A program made the position numbers and the translations under genes. From Bacillota bacterium (GTDB lineage: Bacteria; Bacillota; UBA994): a stretch of DNA of 12,490 nt. The stretch is taken from assembly GCA_018725275.1 (NCBI GenBank), contig QLUC01000049.1:1-12490 (forward strand), in the 5' to 3' direction. Under the pieces are notes generated by a model. It ran no database searches and was not told the DNA's origin. It saw only the letters and a list, made by a program, of their open reading frames with translations. Below, in pieces: positions 1 through 6,494 of the stretch. Numbering within the stretch: position 1 is the first letter of the stretch; the number at the start of each line of letters is the position of its first letter.

Positions 1-138
1 CCACTGTCAAGCAAAATGTCGTCGTGGTCGTCGGGCAGTGGTTGTCTGCTTGCTATCAATTTTTTCTCGCCACTGGAGGGTTGCAATACTAGTGATAACC
101 CCGACCTTGACAAATGGTACAGAGTAAATTGTTCCCAG
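1..138. other. Left flank, no gene recognised
   Basis: I see no convincing gene here. Short reading frames cross it on both strands, but they run into the structured repeats and have no ribosome binding site or recognisable protein. CCACTG (1-6) and CAGTGG (36-41) are complementary across a long gap, and CCACTG recurs at 70-75, so a weak hairpin is possible, but no T-tract follows to make it a terminator. A TTGACA (107-112) has no matching -10 at normal spacing. Confidence 0.5.
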
Positions 139-247
139 GTAGCGCCGGCACAAAAACCGGCGACCTCGGCGGTCCTTGGGGGTCCTTGGGTTACGAACCG
201 AAGGTCGCGAGGGTCGCGAAGGTCGGCGTGCCATGTCACGCCGCTAC
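139..247. repeat. Structured intergenic repeat, copy A (109 bp)
   Basis: This is the longer of two related units. Its ends are inverted: GGTAGCG at the left (138-144) pairs with CGCTACC at the right (242-248), and the match extends outward to 10 of 11 bases (134-144 against 242-252). Inside, CGCCGG (143-148) pairs with CCGGCG (157-162), and GGCGTG (225-230) pairs with CACGCC (237-242). It differs from copy B by an exact tandem duplication of GGTCCTTGGG (171-180, 181-190) and a 9-bp near-tandem triplet: CGAAGGTCG (199-207), CGAGGGTCG (208-216), CGAAGGTCG (217-225). Together these fully account for the 26-bp length difference. It looks like a palindromic dispersed (REP/MITE-like) element that has grown by slippage. 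That class is inferred, since only this window is available. Confidence 0.8.
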
Positions 248-280
248 CTAGGAAACTGCCGCGCCGGTAGATGGGGCGTT

Positions 281-363
281 GTAGCGCCGGCACACGAGCC
301 GGCGACCTCGGCGGTCCTTGGGTTACGACGGGGGAGGGTCGGCGTGCCATGTCACGCCGCTAC
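281..363. repeat. Structured intergenic repeat, copy B (83 bp)
   Basis: This is the second copy of the repeat, in direct orientation to copy A and 33 bp after it. Ends GTAGCG (281-286) and CGCTAC (358-363) are inverted. The first internal hairpin is CGCCGGC (285-291) with GCCGGCG (298-304), a perfect 7-bp stem where copy A has 6. The second is GGCGTG (341-346) with CACGCC (353-358). A weaker middle stem, ACCTC against GAGGGT, would complete a multi-branched, cloverleaf-like fold. It is not a tRNA: there is no T-loop sequence and no acceptor-like end. The unit ends 4 bp before the -35 element of the nfeD promoter. Confidence 0.8.
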
Positions 364-367
364 CGAG

Positions 368-393
368 TGAAACTTTTGTCGCTTGCGCCCGTA
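368..393 (+). promoter_or_regulatory. Sigma-W-type (ECF) promoter for nfeD-floA
   Basis: TGAAAC at 368-373 and CGTA at 390-393 are separated by exactly 16 bases. That is the consensus of B. subtilis sigma-W promoters (TGAAAC-N16-CGTA). In B. subtilis the orthologous yqeZ-yqfA(floA)-yqfB operon belongs to the sigma-W regulon, so motif and gene content agree independently. Transcription would start near 400, giving a leader of about 65 nt. The presence of an ECF sigma factor with this specificity is inferred from the site; its gene is not in the window. Confidence 0.8.
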
Positions 394-409
394 TTATAGA
401 AAAGTGCTT

Positions 410-438
410 TCAATTGTATGGTCAATTCGTATACAATT
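410..438. repeat. Inverted repeat in the nfeD leader
   Basis: AATTGTAT (412-419) and ATACAATT (431-438) are perfect inverted copies around an 11-nt spacer. The segment also reads as direct repeats of TCAATT at 410 and 422 and CAATT at 434, about 12 bp apart. It lies in the leader downstream of the sigma-W start, 15 bp before the ribosome binding site. It could be an operator or an RNA stem-loop. Alternatively TACAAT (432-437) could be the -10 of a weak second sigma-A promoter, but its -35 is poor (TTCAAT, 409-414). Confidence 0.45.
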
Positions 439-464
439 AGATAAAGGCATACGGAGGAGGAGAT

Positions 465-1787
465 ATGGTGCTCTTTCAGGCCAGGAAGATGCTCATTGCT
501 GTCTGTTTTGTGGTGCTCCTTGTTCTGCCTGGTGTCGCGCCGCCTGTTGCCTCGGCTTCGACACAAGAAATTGTCTATGTCATCCCTCTGCAGGGCACGG
601 TCGATGCCAGCATGGAGCGCTACCTCACGCGGGCCTTCGCCGCGGCGAAAAGCAGCGGTGCCATGGCCATCATCCTCGAAATCGACACACCCGGTGGGTT
701 GTTGAGCTCGGCCTTTGCCATCAGCGACCTCATTTGGGCCTCGCCCGTGCCGATTTACTCCTATGTGCGCTTCAATGCGCTATCGGCCGGCGCCTTTCTC
801 GCTCTCTCCTCGCGGGCGCTGTACATGGCACCGGGCAGCGTCATTGGGGCAGCTGAGCCGCGCCGCATGGACGGGCAGGCCGCCGATGAAAAGGTGCTTT
901 CGGCCTGGGAGGCCAGGATGAGGGCAGTGGCCGAAAGGCAGGGCAAGGACCCGGAACTAGCCGCGGCCATGGTGCGCATGTCTATTGAAATCGCAGGGCT
1001 TGACACGCCCTCTACGCTCCTCACCTTGACCTACAGCCAGGCGCAGGAACGGGAATTAGCCGATGGCATTTTTGATTCCGTGGAAGCACTCCTCGCTGAG
1101 CTAGACATGGCGGATGCAGCGGTGCGAACCGTGCCGCTGGCCCCTGCCGAAATGCTCGCCCGCTTTTTAACTCATTCCATTGTGGCCACGCTCTTTCTCA
1201 CCATCGGTATAGCCGCCCTTGCAATTGCGGTCTCGACGGGTGACTTTGCAACCGGCAGCCTTGGTTTGCTGGCCTTCGCTATGTTCTTTGGCGGTCACAT
1301 TTTCGCCGGCCTAGCCGGAAGGGAGGTCATCGTCTTGTTTGCCGCTGGAATTACCCTGCTCATCATCGAGGCCTTTGTGCCTAGCTTTGGCATTATCGGG
1401 CTTACGGGCACCGCCGCCGTTTTCACCGCGGTCGCTTGGTCCGCCGCCACCACCGGGCAAGGACTGCGCATGCTCGCGGTAGCGCTGGTCGTGGCTTTCC
1501 TCGTGGTCATCATTGCCCTAAAGTTTCTCAAGCGAACCCCAATCTGGTCGCAGATTGTCCTCAAGTATGCCGAGACGAAGGATCGCGGCTATGTGGGCCC
1601 AAGCGACACTTCGGACCTGGTCGGCAGTACGGGGCTGACCGTGACCGCCCTCAGGCCGGCTGGAATTGCCGACATCAACGGCAAACGCGTGGACGTCGTC
1701 AGTGATGGGAGCTTTATCCCGCAGTCAACTGAGGTGGTTGTCGTCAAAACCGAAGGATCGCGCATCGTCGTCCGCCCCAAACAATAA
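465..1787 (+). CDS. nfeD: NfeD family membrane-bound serine protease (YqeZ-like)
   Basis: The 440-residue protein has the three-part layout of long NfeD proteins. A signal peptide covers about residues 1-31 (hydrophobic core, ending PVASA). A ClpP/crotonase-fold protease domain follows at about 34-215, with DTPGG at 74-78 and the SAG motif whose Ser107 is the likely nucleophile. Lys143 is a candidate for the general-base lysine of the Ser-Lys dyad known from archaeal 1510-N. Four or five membrane helices lie between about 233 and 352. The C-terminal OB-fold (about 383-440) begins near DLVGSTG. Start ATG has a strong GGAGGAGG at 453-460. It is the first gene of the operon with floA. The family co-occurs with stomatin/flotillin-like proteins and is thought to process or act with them; the substrate here is unknown. 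The lysine assignment is inference. Confidence 0.93.
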   Translation: MVLFQARKMLIAVCFVVLLVLPGVAPPVASASTQEIVYVIPLQGTVDASMERYLTRAFAAAKSSGAMAIILEIDTPGGLLSSAFAISDLIWASPVPIYSYVRFNALSAGAFLALSSRALYMAPGSVIGAAEPRRMDGQAADEKVLSAWEARMRAVAERQGKDPELAAAMVRMSIEIAGLDTPSTLLTLTYSQAQERELADGIFDSVEALLAELDMADAAVRTVPLAPAEMLARFLTHSIVATLFLTIGIAALAIAVSTGDFATGSLGLLAFAMFFGGHIFAGLAGREVIVLFAAGITLLIIEAFVPSFGIIGLTGTAAVFTAVAWSAATTGQGLRMLAVALVVAFLVVIIALKFLKRTPIWSQIVLKYAETKDRGYVGPSDTSDLVGSTGLTVTALRPAGIADINGKRVDVVSDGSFIPQSTEVVVVKTEGSRIVVRPKQ

Positions 1788-1801
1788 AAGGAGGTTAACA
1801 A

Positions 1802-2794
1802 ATGGCAATCCTACCCGAAAGCCTGTTTCTCGTCGCTCTAATCTTTGTCGGCGTTTCTTTGTTCCTCAGTTTTGTCCCGCTCGGCCTGTGGATTTCGGCC
1901 CTGGCGGCTGGGGTGCCCATGGGCATCATCACCCTTGTGGGTATGCGCCTCAGGCGAGTACCTCCGGCGCGGATCGTCAACTCCCTTATTAAGGCCAATA
2001 AGGCCGGCCTTGATCTAAATGTCAACAAACTCGAGGCCCACTTCCTCGCGGGCGGCAATGTCGACCGGGTGGTCAATGCCCTCATCGCCGCGCAGCGCGC
2101 CGGCATTGACCTCGGCTTTGAGCGGGCGGCCGCCATTGACCTCGCAGGGCGCGACGTGCTACTCGCGGTGCAAGTCAGCGTCAACCCCCGGGTTATTGAA
2201 ACACCCATAGTGACAGCTGTCGCCAAGAACGGCATCGAAGTGAAGGCTAAAGCCCGCGTCACGGTGCGCGCCAATATTTCGCGGCTGGTTGGGGGTGCCG
2301 GTGAAGAAACCATCATCGCCCGCGTGGGTGAGGGCATTGTCACGACCATCGGCTCTGCCGAAACACACAAGGAAGTCCTTGAAAATCCAGATATGATTTC
2401 CCGTACTGTGCTCAACAAGGGTCTTGACTCCGGCACGGCCTATGAAATCCTCTCCATAGACATAGCGGACGTGGACATCGGCAAGAACATCGGCGCCCAG
2501 CTCCAGACCGACCAAGCAGAGGCCGACAAACGCATCGCGCAGGCGAAGGCCGAGGAGCGGCGCGCTATGGCCGTAGCCAAGGAGCAAGAAATGCTCGCCG
2601 CCGTGCAAGAAATGCGCGCCAAGGTGGTCGAGGCAGAGGCAGAAATCCCCAAAGCCTTGGCCTACGCTCTCCGTGAAGGCAAGATTGGCGTCATGGACTA
2701 CCTCAATATGCAAAACATCAAGTCAGATACCCAGATGCGGGAGTCCATCGGCAAAATCGGCGAGGTTAGAATGGATGACCCGTCCAAAAGATAA
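1802..2794 (+). CDS. floA: Flotillin-like protein FloA (UPF0365/YqfA family)
   Basis: The 330-residue length is typical for FloA. An N-terminal hydrophobic hairpin (about residues 6-48) anchors it in the membrane. An SPFH/band-7-like domain follows (about 55-225), containing the conserved stretch with VTVRANISRLVGGAGEETI. An alanine/glutamate-rich coiled segment at about 235-285 (QAEADKRIAQAKAEERRAMA) is characteristic of flotillin oligomerisation regions. The gene starts 14 bp after nfeD, with AAAGGAGG just after the nfeD stop and ATG at 1802. FloA organises functional membrane microdomains in B. subtilis and is paired with an NfeD protein there, as here. Regulation is presumably from the sigma-W-type promoter upstream of nfeD. 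Confidence 0.96.
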   Translation: MAILPESLFLVALIFVGVSLFLSFVPLGLWISALAAGVPMGIITLVGMRLRRVPPARIVNSLIKANKAGLDLNVNKLEAHFLAGGNVDRVVNALIAAQRAGIDLGFERAAAIDLAGRDVLLAVQVSVNPRVIETPIVTAVAKNGIEVKAKARVTVRANISRLVGGAGEETIIARVGEGIVTTIGSAETHKEVLENPDMISRTVLNKGLDSGTAYEILSIDIADVDIGKNIGAQLQTDQAEADKRIAQAKAEERRAMAVAKEQEMLAAVQEMRAKVVEAEAEIPKALAYALREGKIGVMDYLNMQNIKSDTQMRESIGKIGEVRMDDPSKR

Positions 2795-2806
2795 GGTGGT
2801 GAGAGC

Positions 2807-3151
2807 ATGAGTCTAATCATGGAGTTGCTCCGGGCGATGATGACTGGCCTTGACGCCACGCAAAACGGCGGGCAGGCTGCGCCCTCACCCGCGTGGCGCG
2901 AACTATCGCCCCGGACCCGAAACGGTCCGCGAATGAAGCGCCCGCCACAGGCGCCGCAATCACACTTTAATGTCCCCATCGAACCGGGCCGGCTGATACT
3001 CCCCGAGGAGCCAAAGACCGCTTTACCTATGCTCCCCCCAAGGCGGGAAGAGGTGCGCCGGAACATCCAGGCGGCTAACGCCCCCCTGGGCATCATCTGG
3101 TCAGAAATCCTTGGTCAACCCCGCGCTGTAAAGCCATGGTCCCCGCGCTAA
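2807..3151 (+). CDS. Uncharacterised small protein, third gene of the floA operon
   Basis: The protein has 114 residues and I do not recognise a domain. Start ATG follows AAGGTGGTGA and lies 12 bp after the floA stop, so it is almost certainly co-transcribed with nfeD and floA. It has no signal peptide or membrane segment. The middle (about residues 25-80) is proline- and basic-rich and probably disordered. The C-terminal part (about 79-114) looks more ordered: an arginine-rich helix RREEVRRNIQAAN, then GIIWSEILGQPRAVKPW, which looks like a peptide motif. It occupies the place of yqfB in the B. subtilis operon, but I cannot show that they are related. Its stop overlaps that of the convergent amidase gene. 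Confidence 0.7.
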   Translation: MSLIMELLRAMMTGLDATQNGGQAAPSPAWRELSPRTRNGPRMKRPPQAPQSHFNVPIEPGRLILPEEPKTALPMLPPRREEVRRNIQAANAPLGIIWSEILGQPRAVKPWSPR

Positions 3152-4299
3152 GAAAAGTAGCGCACAATGGCTCGGTACAGGGCCTCCGCTGTTTTTTGCA
3201 AGGTGGCTGGTCGTATCAAGAACTCCTCTTCCTCTGGGTTCGTCAGAAAGCCAATCTCGGCGAGCACCGCAGCGATGCTTGGCTGCCCCCGCAAGACATG
3301 AAAAGCAGCCACTTTTACCCCCCTGTCCCGCAGTTGCAGGGCACCGAGAAGCTCCTCTTGCACCAGCGCTGCTAAGCGCGCACCCAGAACATTGCCAGCG
3401 GCATGGAAGGTCTCCGTGCCGTTGGCAGTTCGTCTTTCATGGGCATTGTAGTGCACGCTGACAAATATGTCGGCCCGGCTCATGCGGCTGCGATTGACCC
3501 TGTCGTTGAGTGATACATGCTCATCGCCCTGGCGGATATCCACCACCTCGGCCCCCGCGGCGCGCAAGGGCACACTGAGCAGGTCGACAACCTGCCGCGC
3601 CAACGCTTTCTCGAGCACCCCAGTCGTCCCCACCGCCCCCGGTTGTTTCCCCCCATGCCCCGCATCAAGGGCAATAATTACGCCACGCAATTTCTGCAAC
3701 GGGCCTGGCCAAGAAACGCGCAAGCCCTGTTCCCCGGCGTTAAAATCCAGCTCACGGCCCTCGGCCTCTAATTTGACGATTAGATGTCCCTCCGGTGCTT
3801 GTTCAATAATCAACCTCCGTAGCGGCATCACCCAAGACGACCCCTGTAGGGACCGCGCGCTAGGGGCAGTTCCCTCCAGCGGAGCAGCCTTCACTTGACC
3901 CGACCAATGGAGGACAAGGGATTCTCTGGCGATGGAGATTCCCGTCAACAGGCCGACTGGCAAGTACAGATGGAGAACCTCACCCTCCGTCCGCAGGCTC
4001 CCTAAAAAAGCCCGCGCCAAATCATCGAGGCTCACCCACAATCTGCCCTCGACGGTACGGTGGGCCTCGGCGAAAGTCCATTGCTGCCCATTGAGAGTGA
4101 TGTGTCGACCTGTGGCGGGCACAATCAGGAGGTTGCTCAGCCACGTGACCACGGCCTGGGCCTCTGCGTTCTGCCAGACCACCGTACCGCCTATGGCTTG
4201 AAAGACGGGCCGAAGCTGTGCATACGGCGACTGAGCAAAGTACATTAAAGCCCCCTGCTCGACCACCTGTCCGTTCACCATGAGCATTGTCCTCGACAA
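3148..4299 (-). CDS. N-acetylmuramoyl-L-alanine amidase (Amidase_3) with stalk-like N-terminus
   Basis: The 383-residue protein carries a C-terminal Amidase_3 zinc hydrolase domain (about 206-383) that cleaves the bond between muramic acid and the stem peptide. Zinc ligands appear as His215 (DAGHGG), Glu230 (VLEKAL) and His283 (SVHYNAH); the catalytic Glu is Glu348 (LAEIGFLTNPEEE). The N-terminal 100 residues resemble the copper-amine-oxidase-N-like stalk repeat common in clostridial envelope proteins (NGQVVEQ, LRPVFQAIGGTVVW). Residues 155-200 may be an AMIN-like domain. The start is TTG with AAAGGAGTGA (4306-4315) upstream. An in-frame TGA lies three codons before it, so no signal peptide can be added. 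Absence of an export signal is odd for this enzyme; a CwlC-like role acting on mother-cell lysis is one possibility. It follows ykuK by 70 bp and could have its own promoter. Confidence 0.9.
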   Translation of the reverse strand: MSRTMLMVNGQVVEQGALMYFAQSPYAQLRPVFQAIGGTVVWQNAEAQAVVTWLSNLLIVPATGRHITLNGQQWTFAEAHRTVEGRLWVSLDDLARAFLGSLRTEGEVLHLYLPVGLLTGISIARESLVLHWSGQVKAAPLEGTAPSARSLQGSSWVMPLRRLIIEQAPEGHLIVKLEAEGRELDFNAGEQGLRVSWPGPLQKLRGVIIALDAGHGGKQPGAVGTTGVLEKALARQVVDLLSVPLRAAGAEVVDIRQGDEHVSLNDRVNRSRMSRADIFVSVHYNAHERRTANGTETFHAAGNVLGARLAALVQEELLGALQLRDRGVKVAAFHVLRGQPSIAAVLAEIGFLTNPEEEEFLIRPATLQKTAEALYRAIVRYFS

Positions 4300-4369
4300 G
4301 GTAATTCACTCCTTTCGCGTAGGGGCATCTCCCCATGCAGTATATGAGTTTTCTTGCCGAGGGGTCAGT

Positions 4370-4837
4370 CTACTTGGTATACTTATCAGCCACCGCCGAA
4401 GCGGCAAAAGAATGGGGCTTTACTTGCGCGACAAGGCCATTGGCCACCACCATGCCGACGACTTCACGAATAAGTTCCCGAGTGGGTCCCACATACCCTG
4501 CATCAACATGAATTTCCATGCGCAACCCCACGACCAGATTTCGCGCCAATTCTTCGCGCAAAGCAAATACCACCTCTAGACTGAGCGCAGTTTCATAGAA
4601 GAGCTTCTGCCTAAGGCTGTGCATGGACAGGTGGTGCGAATGTCGATAGAAATACCGCGCTCCTTTACCCACTCGCTGGATTATAATGGCAGTCACCATG
4701 TGTGTGCCCTGCTTCGTATGAGAATCGGTGCCAATCAGCAAACGATAATCGGCATTGTGATCCTCGCGCACATAATTCACTAAGTCGTCAACCATCTGCT
4801 CCATAGTCATCCGGCCGCGCGTCGGGCTGTTAAACAC
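4370..4837 (-). CDS. YkuK/DUF458 family, RNase H-like protein
   Basis: The 155-residue protein matches the YkuK (DUF458) family from its opening FNSPTRGRMT and the LLIGTDSHTKQGTHMVTAI strand. The family is assigned an RNase H-like fold; its biological role is not established. Candidate metal-binding acidic residues lie where an RNase H fold would want them: Asp38 (GTDSH), Glu82 (FYETAL), Asp112 (HVDAGY) and Asp151 (VADKY). That catalytic set is my inference. The start is GTG with AGGAGGGA (4843-4850) five bases upstream. The gene lies 11 bp downstream of rsmA, whose stop overlaps this ribosome binding site, so the two are co-transcribed. In B. subtilis ykuK is elsewhere in the chromosome. Confidence 0.88.
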   Translation of the reverse strand: MFNSPTRGRMTMEQMVDDLVNYVREDHNADYRLLIGTDSHTKQGTHMVTAIIIQRVGKGARYFYRHSHHLSMHSLRQKLFYETALSLEVVFALREELARNLVVGLRMEIHVDAGYVGPTRELIREVVGMVVANGLVAQVKPHSFAASAVADKYTK

Positions 4838-4848
4838 CTTGATCCCTC

Positions 4849-5709
4849 CTAGATGAGTTCTGCCACGATATTGGCGAGGGCGACAAAAGCCTTAACATCG
4901 AGTGTTTCCCCCCGCACATTGTCGGGCATAAGAGAACGCGCCAAGGCTTTTTCTACCACGCTCAGGGAATATTCTGTCCCGCCGAGGAGGGCATTGCGCA
5001 GCGTCTTACGCCTTTGGCCAAAGGCCGCCCGCACAACCTTAAAGAAGATTTCCTGACTGTTCAAGCCATAGAAGGCGGCTGGGTCGGCGCGCCGCTGCAA
5101 GACGACCACGCTCGAGGCCACTTTCGGGGGAGGGAAAAAAGCAGTAGCGGCAATCTTGGCCCCAACGCTAACCTCGCAGTGGTACTGTACGGCTACGGAA
5201 AGGGCACCGTAATCCCCCTTCAGCGGCGTCGCCAACATGCGCTCCGCCACTTCCTTCTGCACCAAGATAACCAACCGCTCAAAGTACAAAGGGCTTTCGA
5301 GGAAGGCCATCACTAGGGGAGTAGTCACGTAATAAGGCAGGTTCGCCACCACCTTGAAGGGCGGCGTATAGAGCGCCAAAACCTCGAACCAGTTTACCTG
5401 CAAAGCGTCCGCAAAGCAGAGGTCTACGTTCGGACAAAGGGCCAAGGTGTGGGCGAGAACCGGGGAAAGCTTTTTGTCCTTTTCGATGGCGACCACTCTC
5501 TTGGCCCGCGCGGCTAGCTCGCGCGTCAGAGTGCCAAGCCCCGGCCCCACCTCAATGCAAGTGTCACTACTCTCTATCTCGGCTAGCGCGACGATTTTCT
5601 CCAGAACATTTCTATCGACTAGGAAATTCTGGCCTAGCCCCTTGCTGGGCGAAAGGTCGAATTGTCGTAGTAGCTCCACCACACGGCTTGGCCTAGTGAG
5701 ATCATTCAT
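4849..5709 (-). CDS. rsmA: 16S rRNA dimethyladenosine transferase RsmA (KsgA)
   Basis: RsmA dimethylates the two adjacent adenosines near the 3' end of 16S rRNA (A1518 and A1519 in E. coli numbering) during late 30S assembly. With the ATG at 5709 the protein is 286 residues, and its opening MNDLTRPSRVVELLRQF lines up with the Bacillus KsgA N-terminus. Motifs: GLGQNFL at 24-30, SAM-binding EVGPGLG at 53-59, catalytic NLPYY at 123-127, and QRRKTLRNAL in the C-terminal helical domain. An upstream in-frame TTG at 5730 would add seven residues, but lies inside tatD and has no good Shine-Dalgarno. The ATG at 5709 makes an ATGA overlap with the tatD stop, which favours it and suggests translational coupling. 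Confidence 0.96.
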   Translation of the reverse strand: MNDLTRPSRVVELLRQFDLSPSKGLGQNFLVDRNVLEKIVALAEIESSDTCIEVGPGLGTLTRELAARAKRVVAIEKDKKLSPVLAHTLALCPNVDLCFADALQVNWFEVLALYTPPFKVVANLPYYVTTPLVMAFLESPLYFERLVILVQKEVAERMLATPLKGDYGALSVAVQYHCEVSVGAKIAATAFFPPPKVASSVVVLQRRADPAAFYGLNSQEIFFKVVRAAFGQRRKTLRNALLGGTEYSLSVVEKALARSLMPDNVRGETLDVKAFVALANIVAELI

Positions 5710-6494
5710 CGAACCATGCCCCCCGGGCAAAAGAGCGCCTCCGCATTATTGGTCGTCCTCCGCGCGAGTTCTTCAAACTCAACTCCCAAGATACCAGCCA
5801 GCGCTTCGGCCACTAAGGTGACTCTGGCCGGCTCGTTGCGCTGTCCGCGCAGCGGATGGGGCGAGAGGTAGGGGCAGTCTGTTTCTAGTAACAGGCGCTC
5901 CAGCGGCACCGCCTTAGCTGCGCGAACTACTTGCGAGGCATTCTGAAAGGTCACCGGCCCGGCAAAAGAGATAAAGCCATTTAGCCGCAAGCAGCAGAGC
6001 GCAAGCTCAGCACTACCGGAAAAACAATGCATAACAAAGCCCGCGGGATACGGCCCATGCTCCTTGAGCACTGCCAACACATCGCCATGGGCGTCGCGGT
6101 TATGCACGATAAAGGGCACCGCCAGACTCTTCGCCAGCTCAATTTGCTCGCGAAACGCTTTTTTTTGCACCTCTTTGTCCCAAGTGTTCCAGTAGTAATC
6201 AAGCCCGATTTCTCCTAGGCCCACGGCCGGCCCCGCGGTTAACCAAGCTCTTAATTGCTCTAAATTGTCCTCCCGGCACTCCGGCGCATCGTGCGGATGA
6301 ATGCCCACCGCGGCCCAAACCATCTCGTGCCCGCTCGCCAACTGCACGGCCGACTGCGAGGAAGACATGTTGTAACCAACGGTCAGGATTTTAAGCACCC
6401 CGGCAGCACTTGCCCGCAGCAGAATCTCCGGCAGGTCAGGGGCAAAACGCTCGTCATTCAGATGGGCATGGCTATCGATGAGGAAACTCTTCAT
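5706..6494 (-). CDS. TatD family metal-dependent deoxyribonuclease (YabD)
   Basis: The 262-residue protein is a TatD-type TIM-barrel hydrolase. Metal ligands are all visible: His9 and His11 (DSHAHL), Glu95 (GEIGLDYYW), His131 (IVHNRDA), His156 (MHCFSG) and Asp206 (ETDCPYLSP). GIHPHDA (64-70) and the RNEPARV segment (219-225) are family hallmarks. TatD proteins have 3'-5' DNase/RNase activity and are linked to DNA repair and RNA turnover; the substrate of this Gram-positive branch is not well fixed. The start ATG overlaps the metG stop by ATGA (6491-6494), and its own stop overlaps the rsmA start in the same way. This reproduces the metS-yabD order of B. subtilis. Confidence 0.95.
   Translation of the reverse strand: MKSFLIDSHAHLNDERFAPDLPEILLRASAAGVLKILTVGYNMSSSQSAVQLASGHEMVWAAVGIHPHDAPECREDNLEQLRAWLTAGPAVGLGEIGLDYYWNTWDKEVQKKAFREQIELAKSLAVPFIVHNRDAHGDVLAVLKEHGPYPAGFVMHCFSGSAELALCCLRLNGFISFAGPVTFQNASQVVRAAKAVPLERLLLETDCPYLSPHPLRGQRNEPARVTLVAEALAGILGVEFEELARRTTNNAEALFCPGGMVR

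Noticed and set aside
281..363. Possible tRNA because of the size and branched fold
   Set aside because: No T-loop or D-loop consensus and no acceptor-like stem of 7 bp; the second copy differs by internal tandem duplications, which a tRNA would not tolerate.
139..363. CRISPR array
   Set aside because: Only two copies, with unequal lengths and internal palindromes, and no constant repeat with unique spacers; no cas genes in the window.
16..370. Open frames on both strands through the left repeats
   Set aside because: They follow the repeat sequence, give low-complexity Arg/Ser/Pro-rich products, and have no ribosome binding site or recognisable similarity.
4322..4334. Small GGGG/CCCC hairpin between ykuK and the amidase
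   Set aside because: Only 4 bp and no T-tract on either strand, so not a terminator.
4339..4346. CATATACT on the minus strand as a sigma-E/sigma-K -10 for the amidase
   Set aside because: The -10 resembles CATACANT at 7 of 8 positions, but I found no matching -35 at the right distance, so sporulation control is not supported by sequence.
5710..5730. Upstream TTG start for rsmA
   Set aside because: It would add seven non-conserved residues inside tatD without a good Shine-Dalgarno; the ATG at 5709 gives an ATGA overlap and matches the family N-terminus.
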